From: an uncultured Clostridia bacterium
Lineage (GTDB): Bacteria > Bacillota > Clostridia > Peptostreptococcales > Anaerovoracaceae
Reading direction: 5' to 3'
Assembly (NCBI GenBank): GCA_934256595.1
Contig: CAKQOW010000060.1
Coordinates: 1 to 13,501 of the forward strand
Length of the DNA stretch: 13,501 nucleotides
The stretch's first letter is position 1; the number at the start of each line of letters is the position of its first letter. A program made the translations under genes and the position numbers. This document shows positions 1 through 4,573 of the stretch, one piece after another. Below the pieces are notes generated by a model. That model ran no database searches. It was not told the DNA's origin and was given only the letters and a program-made list of their open reading frames with translations.

Positions 1-1
1 T

Positions 2-77
2 TGGCAGGGGCAGTAGGATTCGAACCCACGGCACGTGGTTTTGGAGACCACTGCTCTACCAACTGAGCTATACCCCT
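2..77 (-). tRNA. tRNA-Trp (CCA)
   Basis: Cloverleaf readable on the minus strand: acceptor AGGGGTA pairs with TGCCCCT, discriminator G73, encoded CCA at 2-4, and anticodon loop CTCCAAA giving anticodon CCA. It is the last gene of the array inside the window, so the array's terminator lies beyond the left edge. Confidence 0.97.
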
Positions 78-82
78 ATAAG

Positions 83-175
83 TGGCGGAGAAGATGGGAT
101 TCGAACCCATGCGGCCCTAATACGAACCCTAACGGTTTAGCAAACCGTCCTCTTCAGCCTCTTGAGTACTTCTCC
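83..175 (-). tRNA. tRNA-Ser (GCT)
   Basis: Class II tRNA of 93 bases with a long variable arm. Acceptor GGAGAAG pairs with CTTCTCC, G73 is followed by encoded CCA, and anticodon loop TTGCTAA gives GCT, reading AGC/AGU. Only five bases separate it from tRNA-Trp, so processing from a shared precursor is expected. Confidence 0.97.
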
Positions 176-208
176 AGGCTTTTCCGATTACTTTTTACTT
201 TGTTTAAA

Positions 209-297
209 TGGCGGAGAGGGTGGGATTCGAACCCACGGCCCCTTACGGAGTCACCGGTTTTCAAGACCGGCTCCTTAAACCACTCGGACACCTCTCC
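209..297 (-). tRNA. tRNA-Ser (TGA)
   Basis: Class II tRNA of 89 bases. Acceptor GGAGAGG pairs with CCTCTCC, G73 and CCA are encoded, and the anticodon loop CTTGAAA gives TGA, reading UCN. It shares the serine-type long variable arm with the neighbouring tRNA-Ser(GCT). Confidence 0.97.
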
Positions 298-325
298 ATA
301 TATGAGTTCTACGTTTTATTAAAAT

Positions 326-401
326 TGGTGACCCATCGGAGATTCGAACTCCGGACACCTTGATTAAAAGTCAAGTGCTCTGCCGACTGAGCTAATGGGT
401 C
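326..401 (-). tRNA. tRNA-Lys (TTT)
   Basis: Acceptor GACCCAT pairs with ATGGGTC, A73 and CCA are encoded, and anticodon loop CTTTTAA gives TTT. Standard 76-base class I cloverleaf. Confidence 0.97.
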
Positions 402-420
402 ATATAAATCCCTAAAATAC

Positions 421-495
421 TGGCTGGGGTAGCAGGACTCGAACCTACGAATGACGGAGTCAAAGTCCGTTGCCTTACCGCTTGGCTATACCCCA
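421..495 (-). tRNA. tRNA-Gln (TTG)
   Basis: Acceptor TGGGGTA pairs with TACCCCA, G73 and CCA are encoded, and anticodon loop CTTTGAC gives TTG. The U1-A72 first pair is typical of bacterial tRNA-Gln. Confidence 0.97.
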
Positions 496-515
496 TCGTT
501 CAGTTCTAAAAAAAT

Positions 516-592
516 TGGTGAGCCCATAGGGATTCGAACCCCAGACACACGGCTTAGAAGGCCGTTGCTCTATCCAGCTGAGCTATGAGCCC
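516..592 (-). tRNA. tRNA-Arg (TCT)
   Basis: Acceptor GGGCTCA pairs with TGGGCTC through two G-U wobbles, A73 and CCA are encoded, and anticodon loop CTTCTAA gives TCT, reading AGA/AGG. Confidence 0.96.
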
Positions 593-602
593 ACATTTTC
601 AA

Positions 603-676
603 TGGAGCGGGTGATGAGAATCGAACTCACGCTATCAGCTTGGAAGGCTGAAGTTCTACCATTGAACTACACCCGC
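603..676 (-). tRNA. tRNA-Gly (TCC)
   Basis: Acceptor GCGGGTG pairs with CACCCGC, the discriminator is U73, CCA is encoded, and anticodon loop CTTCCAA gives TCC, reading GGA/GGG. Confidence 0.97.
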
Positions 677-683
677 GTAATTA

Positions 684-702
684 AGGAAGCATTACGCTTC
701 CT
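684..702 (-). repeat. Hairpin between the two tRNA-Gly genes
   Basis: Perfect 7-bp inverted repeat (684-690 and 696-702) with a 5-base loop, in the 35-base spacer between tRNA-Gly(GCC) and tRNA-Gly(TCC). On the transcribed minus strand it is followed only by TTAATT, a poor U-tract. An attenuator or a processing hairpin is therefore more likely than a full terminator. On the plus strand it is followed by CTTTTTG, but no gene there needs a terminator. Confidence 0.45.
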
Positions 703-711
703 CTTTTTGTT

Positions 712-786
712 TGGAGCGGAAGACGAGATTCGAACTCGCGACCCTCGCCTTGGCAAGGCGATGCTCTACCCCTGAGCCACTTCCGC
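712..786 (-). tRNA. tRNA-Gly (GCC)
   Basis: Acceptor GCGGAAG pairs with CTTCCGC, U73 and CCA are encoded, and anticodon loop TTGCCAA gives GCC, reading GGC/GGU. Four bases separate it from tRNA-Tyr upstream. Confidence 0.97.
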
Positions 787-790
787 ATAT

Positions 791-875
791 TGGTCGAGGG
801 AGATGGATTCGAACCATCGAAAGCACAGCTAACGGATTTACAGTCCGCCCCCTTTGGCCACTCGGGAATCCCTCG
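791..875 (-). tRNA. tRNA-Tyr (GTA)
   Basis: Class II tRNA of 85 bases with a variable arm. Anticodon loop CTGTAAA gives GTA; A73 and CCA are encoded. Acceptor CGAGGGA pairs with TCCCTCG, so the first pair is C1-G72. Bacterial tRNA-Tyr normally has G1-C72, and C1-G72 is the archaeal/eukaryotic identity pair. The rest of the cloverleaf is intact. Confidence 0.96.
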
Positions 876-894
876 AAATTTTGTCTGCCTGACT

Positions 895-922
895 ATTATA
901 CCATAACTTTTGTAAATGTCCA
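895..922 (-). promoter_or_regulatory. Internal promoter before tRNA-Tyr
   Basis: On the minus strand, TGGACA (917-922) is followed after 16 bases by TATAAT (895-900). The -10 is preceded by TGG, making an extended -10. It sits in the 67-base spacer between tRNA-Thr and tRNA-Tyr, pointing into tRNA-Tyr and the genes after it. It would let the distal nine tRNAs be transcribed independently of the first three. Confidence 0.7.
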
Positions 923-942
923 GCAGATTTTTTTCTTTTTAT

Positions 943-1017
943 TGGAGCTGGTGGAGGGAATCGAACCCCCAACCTGCTGATTACAAATCAGCTGCTCTAC
1001 CGTTGAGCCACACCAGC
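943..1017 (-). tRNA. tRNA-Thr (TGT)
   Basis: Acceptor GCTGGTG pairs with CACCAGC, U73 and CCA are encoded, and anticodon loop TTTGTAA gives TGT, reading ACA-type codons. Confidence 0.97.
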
Positions 1018-1055
1018 ATATTATTTAATTTGTTGGTTACTTGTTTTAAAAAAGT

Positions 1056-1132
1056 TGGCGACCTGGAACGGGCTCGAACCGTCGACCTCCAGCGTGACAG
1101 GCTGGCATTCTAACCAACTGAACTACCAGGCC
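1056..1132 (-). tRNA. tRNA-Asp (GTC)
   Basis: Acceptor GGCCTGG pairs with CCAGGTC with one G-U pair, G73 and CCA are encoded, and anticodon loop CTGTCAC gives GTC. Confidence 0.97.
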
Positions 1133-1137
1133 GCAAT

Positions 1138-1213
1138 TGGTGGGCGTAATAGGGCTCGAACCTATGACCCCCTGCTTGTAAGGCAGGTGCTCTCCCAGCT
1201 GAGCTATACGCCC
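1138..1213 (-). tRNA. tRNA-Val (TAC)
   Basis: Acceptor GGGCGTA pairs with TACGCCC, A73 and CCA are encoded, and anticodon loop CTTACAA gives TAC. First gene of the array; its 5' end lies about 32 bases downstream of the proximal -10 box. Confidence 0.97.
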
Positions 1214-1244
1214 GAAGCATTTTATCTGCTCGACACATTTACTA

Positions 1245-1273
1245 ACTATACAGCATTTGGTTCCTTATGTCAA
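1245..1273 (-). promoter_or_regulatory. Proximal tRNA-operon promoter
   Basis: On the minus strand, TTGACA (1268-1273) and TATAGT (1245-1250) are separated by exactly 17 bases, a near-consensus sigma-A promoter aimed at tRNA-Val. Upstream (about 1274-1305) lie several A-tracts, as in UP elements of stable-RNA promoters. An AAGTG/CACTT inverted repeat (1272-1287) overlaps the edge of the -35. Confidence 0.88.
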
Positions 1274-1343
1274 GTGTTTTTTCACTTTTTTATAAGTTTT
1301 TTATTTGCTATTTTGTTTTGTGCTCTCGTTGAGCGACTTCATT

Positions 1344-1372
1344 ATCTTACCACAATGGTACCCCTGTGTCAA
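1344..1372 (-). promoter_or_regulatory. Distal tandem promoter for the tRNA operon
   Basis: On the minus strand, TTGACA (1367-1372), a 17-base spacer and TAAGAT (1344-1349) form a second promoter about 100 bases upstream of the proximal one. It points the same way and has no gene between it and the tRNAs. Tandem promoters are common for stable-RNA operons. The -10 is only a 4/6 match. Confidence 0.6.
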
Positions 1373-1424
1373 TGAATTTTCGACAAAAAATATTTACTTT
1401 TTTTAATAATTTTTAATCGCTCAA

Positions 1425-1446
1425 AAACGTTTAAATTTCAACGTTT
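1425..1446 (-). terminator. Possible weak terminator after yigZ
   Basis: On the minus strand, AAACGTT and AACGTTT form a 7-bp stem (1440-1446 with 1425-1431) around an 8-base loop that contains part of the stop codon. The run continues into TTTTTG. The stem is AT-rich, so termination would be inefficient and some transcripts could read into the tRNA array. Confidence 0.35.
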
Positions 1447-2060
1447 ATAAGCTTATCACCCTCAGAAGCAATCTCAAATTTTCCGCTTGTCATATTGGCA
1501 ATAAGCAATCTCGTGTCTTCTTTTTTATCCTCATCGCAGCATATGGAGGCCGTAATCATATCCTCATAAATAATATCCTCTATTTTGAACAGTCCTTTTT
1601 CTGAAAAATTCTGCAGTCTGCTCAAAAAAGAATAGTCCATTTTTATATTCATAACTGCCATCTGAGTAACATTGCATACGCCTGCGGCGTCAATTCCAAG
1701 TCTTGCACTGGAGGTATATGCTCTGACAAGTCCGCCTGTTCCCAGCTTGACTCCGCCAAAATATCTGGTTACCACAAGAGCTACATTGGTAATTTCCTCA
1801 TTTACAAGCATCTGCACAATAGGCGCGCCGGAGGTGCCCTGAGGCTCTCCGTCATCGCTTGCCCACTGTATCTGGAATTTGTCGCCTATAACCATGGCAG
1901 GCACATTATGTGTTGCGTCCTTGTATTCTTTTTTTATTTCTGCAAAGAAGCTGTCAGCTTCCTCTCTGCTTGTCACAGGTCTTACATGAGTTATAAATCT
2001 TGATTTTTCTATAATCTGCTCCGCCTGCGCCGCTTTTCCGACCGTCTTATAAAGTATCAT
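1431..2060 (-). CDS. yigZ: YigZ/IMPACT family protein
   Basis: A 209-residue member of the YigZ/YvyE (UPF0029, IMPACT) family. Family signatures are visible: SRFITHV near residue 21, ATHNVPA near 50, DDGEPQGTSGAPIV at about 70-83, then VVTRYFGGVKLGTGGLVRAY around 95-115. These mark the N-terminal IMPACT fold; the remainder matches the ferredoxin-like DUF1949 C-terminal domain. Length is normal for the family. The biochemical role is not settled; eukaryotic IMPACT/YIH1 inhibits GCN2 signalling, but nothing here shows that function. The frame stays open upstream to 2186, but that extension lies within hflX and does not match the family, whose N-terminus corresponds to the ATG at 2060. The gene overlaps the end of hflX by 14 bp and has only a weak ribosome site, so translational coupling is likely. 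Last gene of the yicC-hflX-yigZ operon. Confidence 0.93.
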   Translation of the reverse strand: MILYKTVGKAAQAEQIIEKSRFITHVRPVTSREEADSFFAEIKKEYKDATHNVPAMVIGDKFQIQWASDDGEPQGTSGAPIVQMLVNEEITNVALVVTRYFGGVKLGTGGLVRAYTSSARLGIDAAGVCNVTQMAVMNIKMDYSFLSRLQNFSEKGLFKIEDIIYEDMITASICCDEDKKEDTRLLIANMTSGKFEIASEGDKLINVEI

Positions 2061-3327
2061 ATCTTTTGTACCTGCTGTAATCCTCTTTTGACATTTCCGC
2101 ATCAAGCACAGTGCCCTCTTCGGTATAATCCATCGAAAATACTGTCGCTTTGCCGCACAGATATGAAACCACCTCTCCCTTGTCAAAAGGTATCAGAAGC
2201 GTGGCTCTTACTCTGTCTGAAAATATCTTTGTTTTAATAAGCTCTGTAAGCTCGTCTATATTGTCTCCGCGTTTTGCCGAAATCCACAGCCAGTCGCAGC
2301 CCTCACTGCACACAGGCTCCGTTTCCGCTATATCGCATTTATTGTAGGCTATTATTCTTTCTTTGTCCCCTGCTCCGATTTCCTTTAATACCTGATCTGT
2401 CACCTCAATATGAAAGTCGCAGGCTTCATATGAGCTGTCCACAACGTGTATAAGCAGATCCGCATAGTTTACTTCTTCAAGAGTTGACTTGAAAGCCTCC
2501 ACAAGTGAATGCGGCAGTCTGCTTACAAATCCTACGGTATCTATAAGTATGAATTCCTGATTTGTATCAAAGGATATTTTGCGGTGTGACGTGTCAAGGG
2601 TTGCAAACAGCATATCCTTTTCGAATACGGATTTGTCCTCTTTGTCCATATTCCCAAGCAGCCTGTTCATAAGCGCCGATTTGCCCGAGTTTGTATACCC
2701 CACCAGCGCAACTACAGGTATGCTGTTTTTTTCGCGTCTGCCGCGCTGAGTCGCTCTTACAGCCTTTGCTTTTTTGAGCTCTGCGCGAATGTCGTCCATT
2801 CTTTTCTGAATATGTCTTCTGTCTGTTTCAAGCTTCTTCTCTCCGGGACCTCTGGTGCCTATGCCTCCAGCCTGTCTTGACAGAGACTTGCCAAAACCTG
2901 TGAGCCTTGGAAGTCTGTATGCAAGCTGGGCATACTCCACCTGCAGCCTGCCCTCCTTTGACAGGGCGCGGTCTGCAAATATATCAAGTATAAGTATGGT
3001 TCTGTCAATTACACGCACTCCAAGAGCCTCTTCAAGATTTCTAAGCTGCATGCCCGAAAGCTCGTCATTGAATATGACAGTATCAATCTCCATATTCTCA
3101 CACATGAGAGCCAGTTCCTCAACCTTGCCGCTGCCTATAAATGTAGCTTTGTTGGGTCTTTCAAGGTGCTGTACCATCTCTCCCGCCACCTCGACATTTG
3201 CAGCCTCTGCGAGTCCTGCAAGCTCCTGCATAGAATAGGATATATCCTTATTAAGTTCAAGTCCCACAAGAACAGCTCTGTATTCCTGCTCCTGTATCAC
3301 TTCGTTATTCTCATTAAATCTAAGCAT
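2047..3327 (-). CDS. hflX: GTPase HflX
   Basis: A 426-residue ribosome-associated GTPase. The N-terminal HflX domain ends in the family's glycine-rich signature GTRGPGEKKLETD (157-169), followed by a helical linker and the G domain: P-loop GYTNSGKS (210-217), DTVG (263-266), NKCD (329-332) and SAK (350-352). A short C-terminal domain follows to 426. HflX binds 50S and 70S ribosomes and splits stalled or stressed ribosomes using GTP; several Gram-positive homologues also give antibiotic tolerance. All nucleotide-binding motifs are intact and length is normal. The start ATG shares one base with the yicC stop (TAATG), and no strong Shine-Dalgarno precedes it, so re-initiation after yicC is likely. 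Lying next to rqcH, it suggests a shared role in clearing stalled ribosomes. Confidence 0.97.
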   Translation of the reverse strand: MLRFNENNEVIQEQEYRAVLVGLELNKDISYSMQELAGLAEAANVEVAGEMVQHLERPNKATFIGSGKVEELALMCENMEIDTVIFNDELSGMQLRNLEEALGVRVIDRTILILDIFADRALSKEGRLQVEYAQLAYRLPRLTGFGKSLSRQAGGIGTRGPGEKKLETDRRHIQKRMDDIRAELKKAKAVRATQRGRREKNSIPVVALVGYTNSGKSALMNRLLGNMDKEDKSVFEKDMLFATLDTSHRKISFDTNQEFILIDTVGFVSRLPHSLVEAFKSTLEEVNYADLLIHVVDSSYEACDFHIEVTDQVLKEIGAGDKERIIAYNKCDIAETEPVCSEGCDWLWISAKRGDNIDELTELIKTKIFSDRVRATLLIPFDKGEVVSYLCGKATVFSMDYTEEGTVLDAEMSKEDYSRYKRYDTL

Positions 3328-4214
3328 TATTCTATATTCTGTACCTGTTCTCTGATTTTTTCGATTTCACTCTTGATATCAAGCACCGTATTTGTTATAT
3401 CAAGGAAGTTGGCTTTTGAGCCGATGGTATTTGCCTCTCTGTTCATTTCCTGCACAAGAAAATCGAGCTTCTTGCCTACGGTCTCACCCTTGTTCCCCGA
3501 AATTATATCTTCAAGCTGTCTGATATGGCTCTTGAGCCTTACGATTTCCTCTGTAATATTGCTCTTGTCTGCAAATATAGCTGCCTCTGCAAGAATTCTG
3601 TCCTCAGGAAACGATGCGGAATTGCCTATAAGGTCCGTTATTTTCTCCTTGAGTCTTGTCATATAGCTTTCGGCAACCTGCGGAGCGTATTTTTCTATCT
3701 CCGAAACCATATCCGCTATGAGATGACCTCTCATCACAAGGTCCTCTGCCAGCTTCTCGCCCTCTATGCATCTCATTTTGTCAAGATTTTCAACGGCCGT
3801 TTTAACCGGAACTATAAGGGAGGCTGTTACTTTCTCCTCGTCTTCAATATCCGGCGCAGCCTTCATTACATCGGGAAGTGTTGAAAGAAACTGAAGCGAT
3901 ATATCGCCTGTCACATCAAACTCATCCTTGAGCTGTCTGAGATTGTCGTAATACTGCTTTGCAACCGGCAGGTTGAGCTTTACTGTAACATCATCTTCCG
4001 TAAGGTTTTCAACTATTACGGAAACGTCCATCTTGCCTCTGTTTACGGTTTCCTTAATCGCCGCTTTTATCTTCTCCTCGGCAAAGGTGTATCTTCTCGG
4101 CATTCTTACCGAAATATCGCTGTATCTGTGGTTTACCGTTCTTATCTCAACTATTATGTTTCTTTTACCGTCAGAGTATTCTCCTCTGCCAAAGCCTGTC
4201 ATACTTTTTATCAT
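3327..4214 (-). CDS. yicC: YicC/YloC family endoribonuclease
   Basis: A 295-residue protein of the YicC/YloC family. It begins with the family N-terminus MIKSMTGFGRGE and continues IRTVNHRYSDISVRMPR (24-40). It ends with the DUF1732 signature LDFLVQEMNREANTIGSKA (250-268) and a helical tail. Characterised homologues (YicC of E. coli, YloC of B. subtilis) are metal-dependent endoribonucleases linked to small-RNA and mRNA turnover. Length and termini are complete. The start is set by a strong GGAGG nine bases upstream of the ATG. First gene of a three-gene minus-strand operon with hflX and yigZ, reading away from rqcH. In B. subtilis yloC likewise lies near yloA (rqcH), so the association is conserved, although the usual downstream remA-gmk-rpoZ genes are replaced here by hflX-yigZ. 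Confidence 0.95.
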   Translation of the reverse strand: MIKSMTGFGRGEYSDGKRNIIVEIRTVNHRYSDISVRMPRRYTFAEEKIKAAIKETVNRGKMDVSVIVENLTEDDVTVKLNLPVAKQYYDNLRQLKDEFDVTGDISLQFLSTLPDVMKAAPDIEDEEKVTASLIVPVKTAVENLDKMRCIEGEKLAEDLVMRGHLIADMVSEIEKYAPQVAESYMTRLKEKITDLIGNSASFPEDRILAEAAIFADKSNITEEIVRLKSHIRQLEDIISGNKGETVGKKLDFLVQEMNREANTIGSKANFLDITNTVLDIKSEIEKIREQVQNIE

Positions 4215-4258
4215 TCAATCTGTCCTCCGTTTTTCTTTTAATTAATGATAACTGAATA

Positions 4259-4264
4259 ATTATA
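4259..4264 (-). promoter_or_regulatory. yicC operon -10 element
   Basis: Consensus TATAAT on the minus strand preceded by TGG, an extended -10, about 45 bases upstream of the yicC start. No good -35 is found at 16-18 bases; that position falls in the edge of the adjacent inverted-repeat segment. Confidence 0.6.
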
Positions 4265-4338
4265 CCACATAATAACTTCAATAGGTATCTGTTTTTCATC
4301 AGCTCTGCCCTTTGCTTTGTTCTTTTGACCACGCCGTA

Positions 4339-4368
4339 GATTGCAGCTTCGCTTCGCTTCAGGCAATC
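4339..4368. repeat. Hairpin with three tandem GCTTC units
   Basis: GATTGC (4339-4344) and GCAATC (4363-4368) form a stem around an 18-base loop containing GCTTCGCTTCGCTTC (4346-4360), a 5-bp unit repeated three times. It lies in the core of the MITE-like segment. Confidence 0.55.
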
Positions 4369-4464
4369 CTGACAAAAGGCAACGCTTTGCTCCAACTCAC
4401 GTTGTTCGTTGCTGTCCGTTTCGTCGGCAAATCACTCTCGCTCTTTGGGCGAAAAGGCCTGCCT

Positions 4465-4483
4465 CTGTTTTCTACGCAAACAG
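4465..4483. repeat. Inverted repeat CTGTTT/AAACAG
   Basis: Perfect 6-bp arms around a 7-base loop, extended by a wobble and a C-G pair, near the right end of the MITE-like segment. No U-tract follows on either strand, so it is not a terminator. Confidence 0.45.
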
Positions 4484-4537
4484 GGCTAGGGCTTCTTCAG
4501 TGTGAAAAACATCATACCATAATTTCACCTCTTGTGT

Positions 4538-4543
4538 TAAAAT
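4538..4543 (+). promoter_or_regulatory. rqcH -10 element
   Basis: TAAAAT preceded by TGT, an extended -10 about 30 bases upstream of the rqcH start. There is no recognisable -35 at the right distance. Its distance from the inverted-repeat ATACC (19 bases) is the same as on the yicC side. Confidence 0.5.
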
Positions 4544-4573
4544 ATTTATATCACATATGACAGGAGATTGATT

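Larger units (their letters stand above)
4284..4518. mobile_element. MITE-like segment with imperfect inverted ends
   Basis: Reading inward from the left: GGTAT, two bases, GTTTTTCA (4291-4298), then AGCTCTGCCCTTTGC (4301-4315). Reading inward from the right on the other strand: GGTAT (4514-4518), three bases, GTTTTTCA (4503-4510), then AGCCCTAGCCCTGTTTGC (4493-4476). The ends are thus imperfect inverted repeats of about 30-40 bases around a ~160-bp core. ATA flanks both ends (4281-4283, 4519-4521), a possible but weak 3-bp target duplication. The core has a GATTGC/GCAATC hairpin (4339-4368) whose loop holds three tandem GCTTC units. No transposase is present. It could instead be a structured RNA or an old divergent regulatory region. 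Confidence 0.5.
4215..4573. other. Divergent yicC/rqcH intergenic region
   Basis: This 359-bp region contains no convincing gene. It holds an extended -10 promoter at each end, one for yicC and one for rqcH, and between them a ~235-bp segment with inverted-repeat ends. The interior is rich in CTTCG-like motifs and all frames are broken or without family resemblance on either strand. Confidence 0.7.

Noticed and set aside
1..1213. Regularly spaced similar blocks resembling a CRISPR array
   Set aside because: The repeated element is the TTCGAA T-loop of tRNAs; unit length and content vary and each block folds as a tRNA.
1272..1290. Plus-strand hairpin AAGTG/CACTT with T-run as a terminator
   Set aside because: No plus-strand gene lies upstream; it coincides with the -35 and A-tract region of the tRNA promoter.
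35..1375. Open plus-strand frames across the tRNA array
   Set aside because: They are antisense to tRNA genes; their recurring motifs (such as WDSNP and ARTVD) are translations of conserved T-loop and acceptor sequences.
2061..2186. Longer N-terminus for yigZ
   Set aside because: The extra 42 residues lie wholly within hflX in another frame and do not match the family, which starts at the methionine at 2060.
3166..3666. Plus-strand frames opposite hflX and yicC
   Set aside because: Antisense frames over well-identified genes, with no ribosome sites or recognisable domains.
4171..4395. Minus-strand 74-residue frame in the yicC upstream region
   Set aside because: It runs into yicC in the wrong frame, has no ribosome site, and lies inside the inverted-repeat segment.
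4312..4560. Plus-strand 82-residue frame upstream of rqcH
   Set aside because: No ribosome site, no family resemblance, and it passes through the MITE-like segment and the rqcH promoter.
4568..4573. TTG start for rqcH two codons upstream
   Set aside because: It would sit one base after AGGAG; the ATG at 4574 has proper spacing and matches the family start MAFDG.
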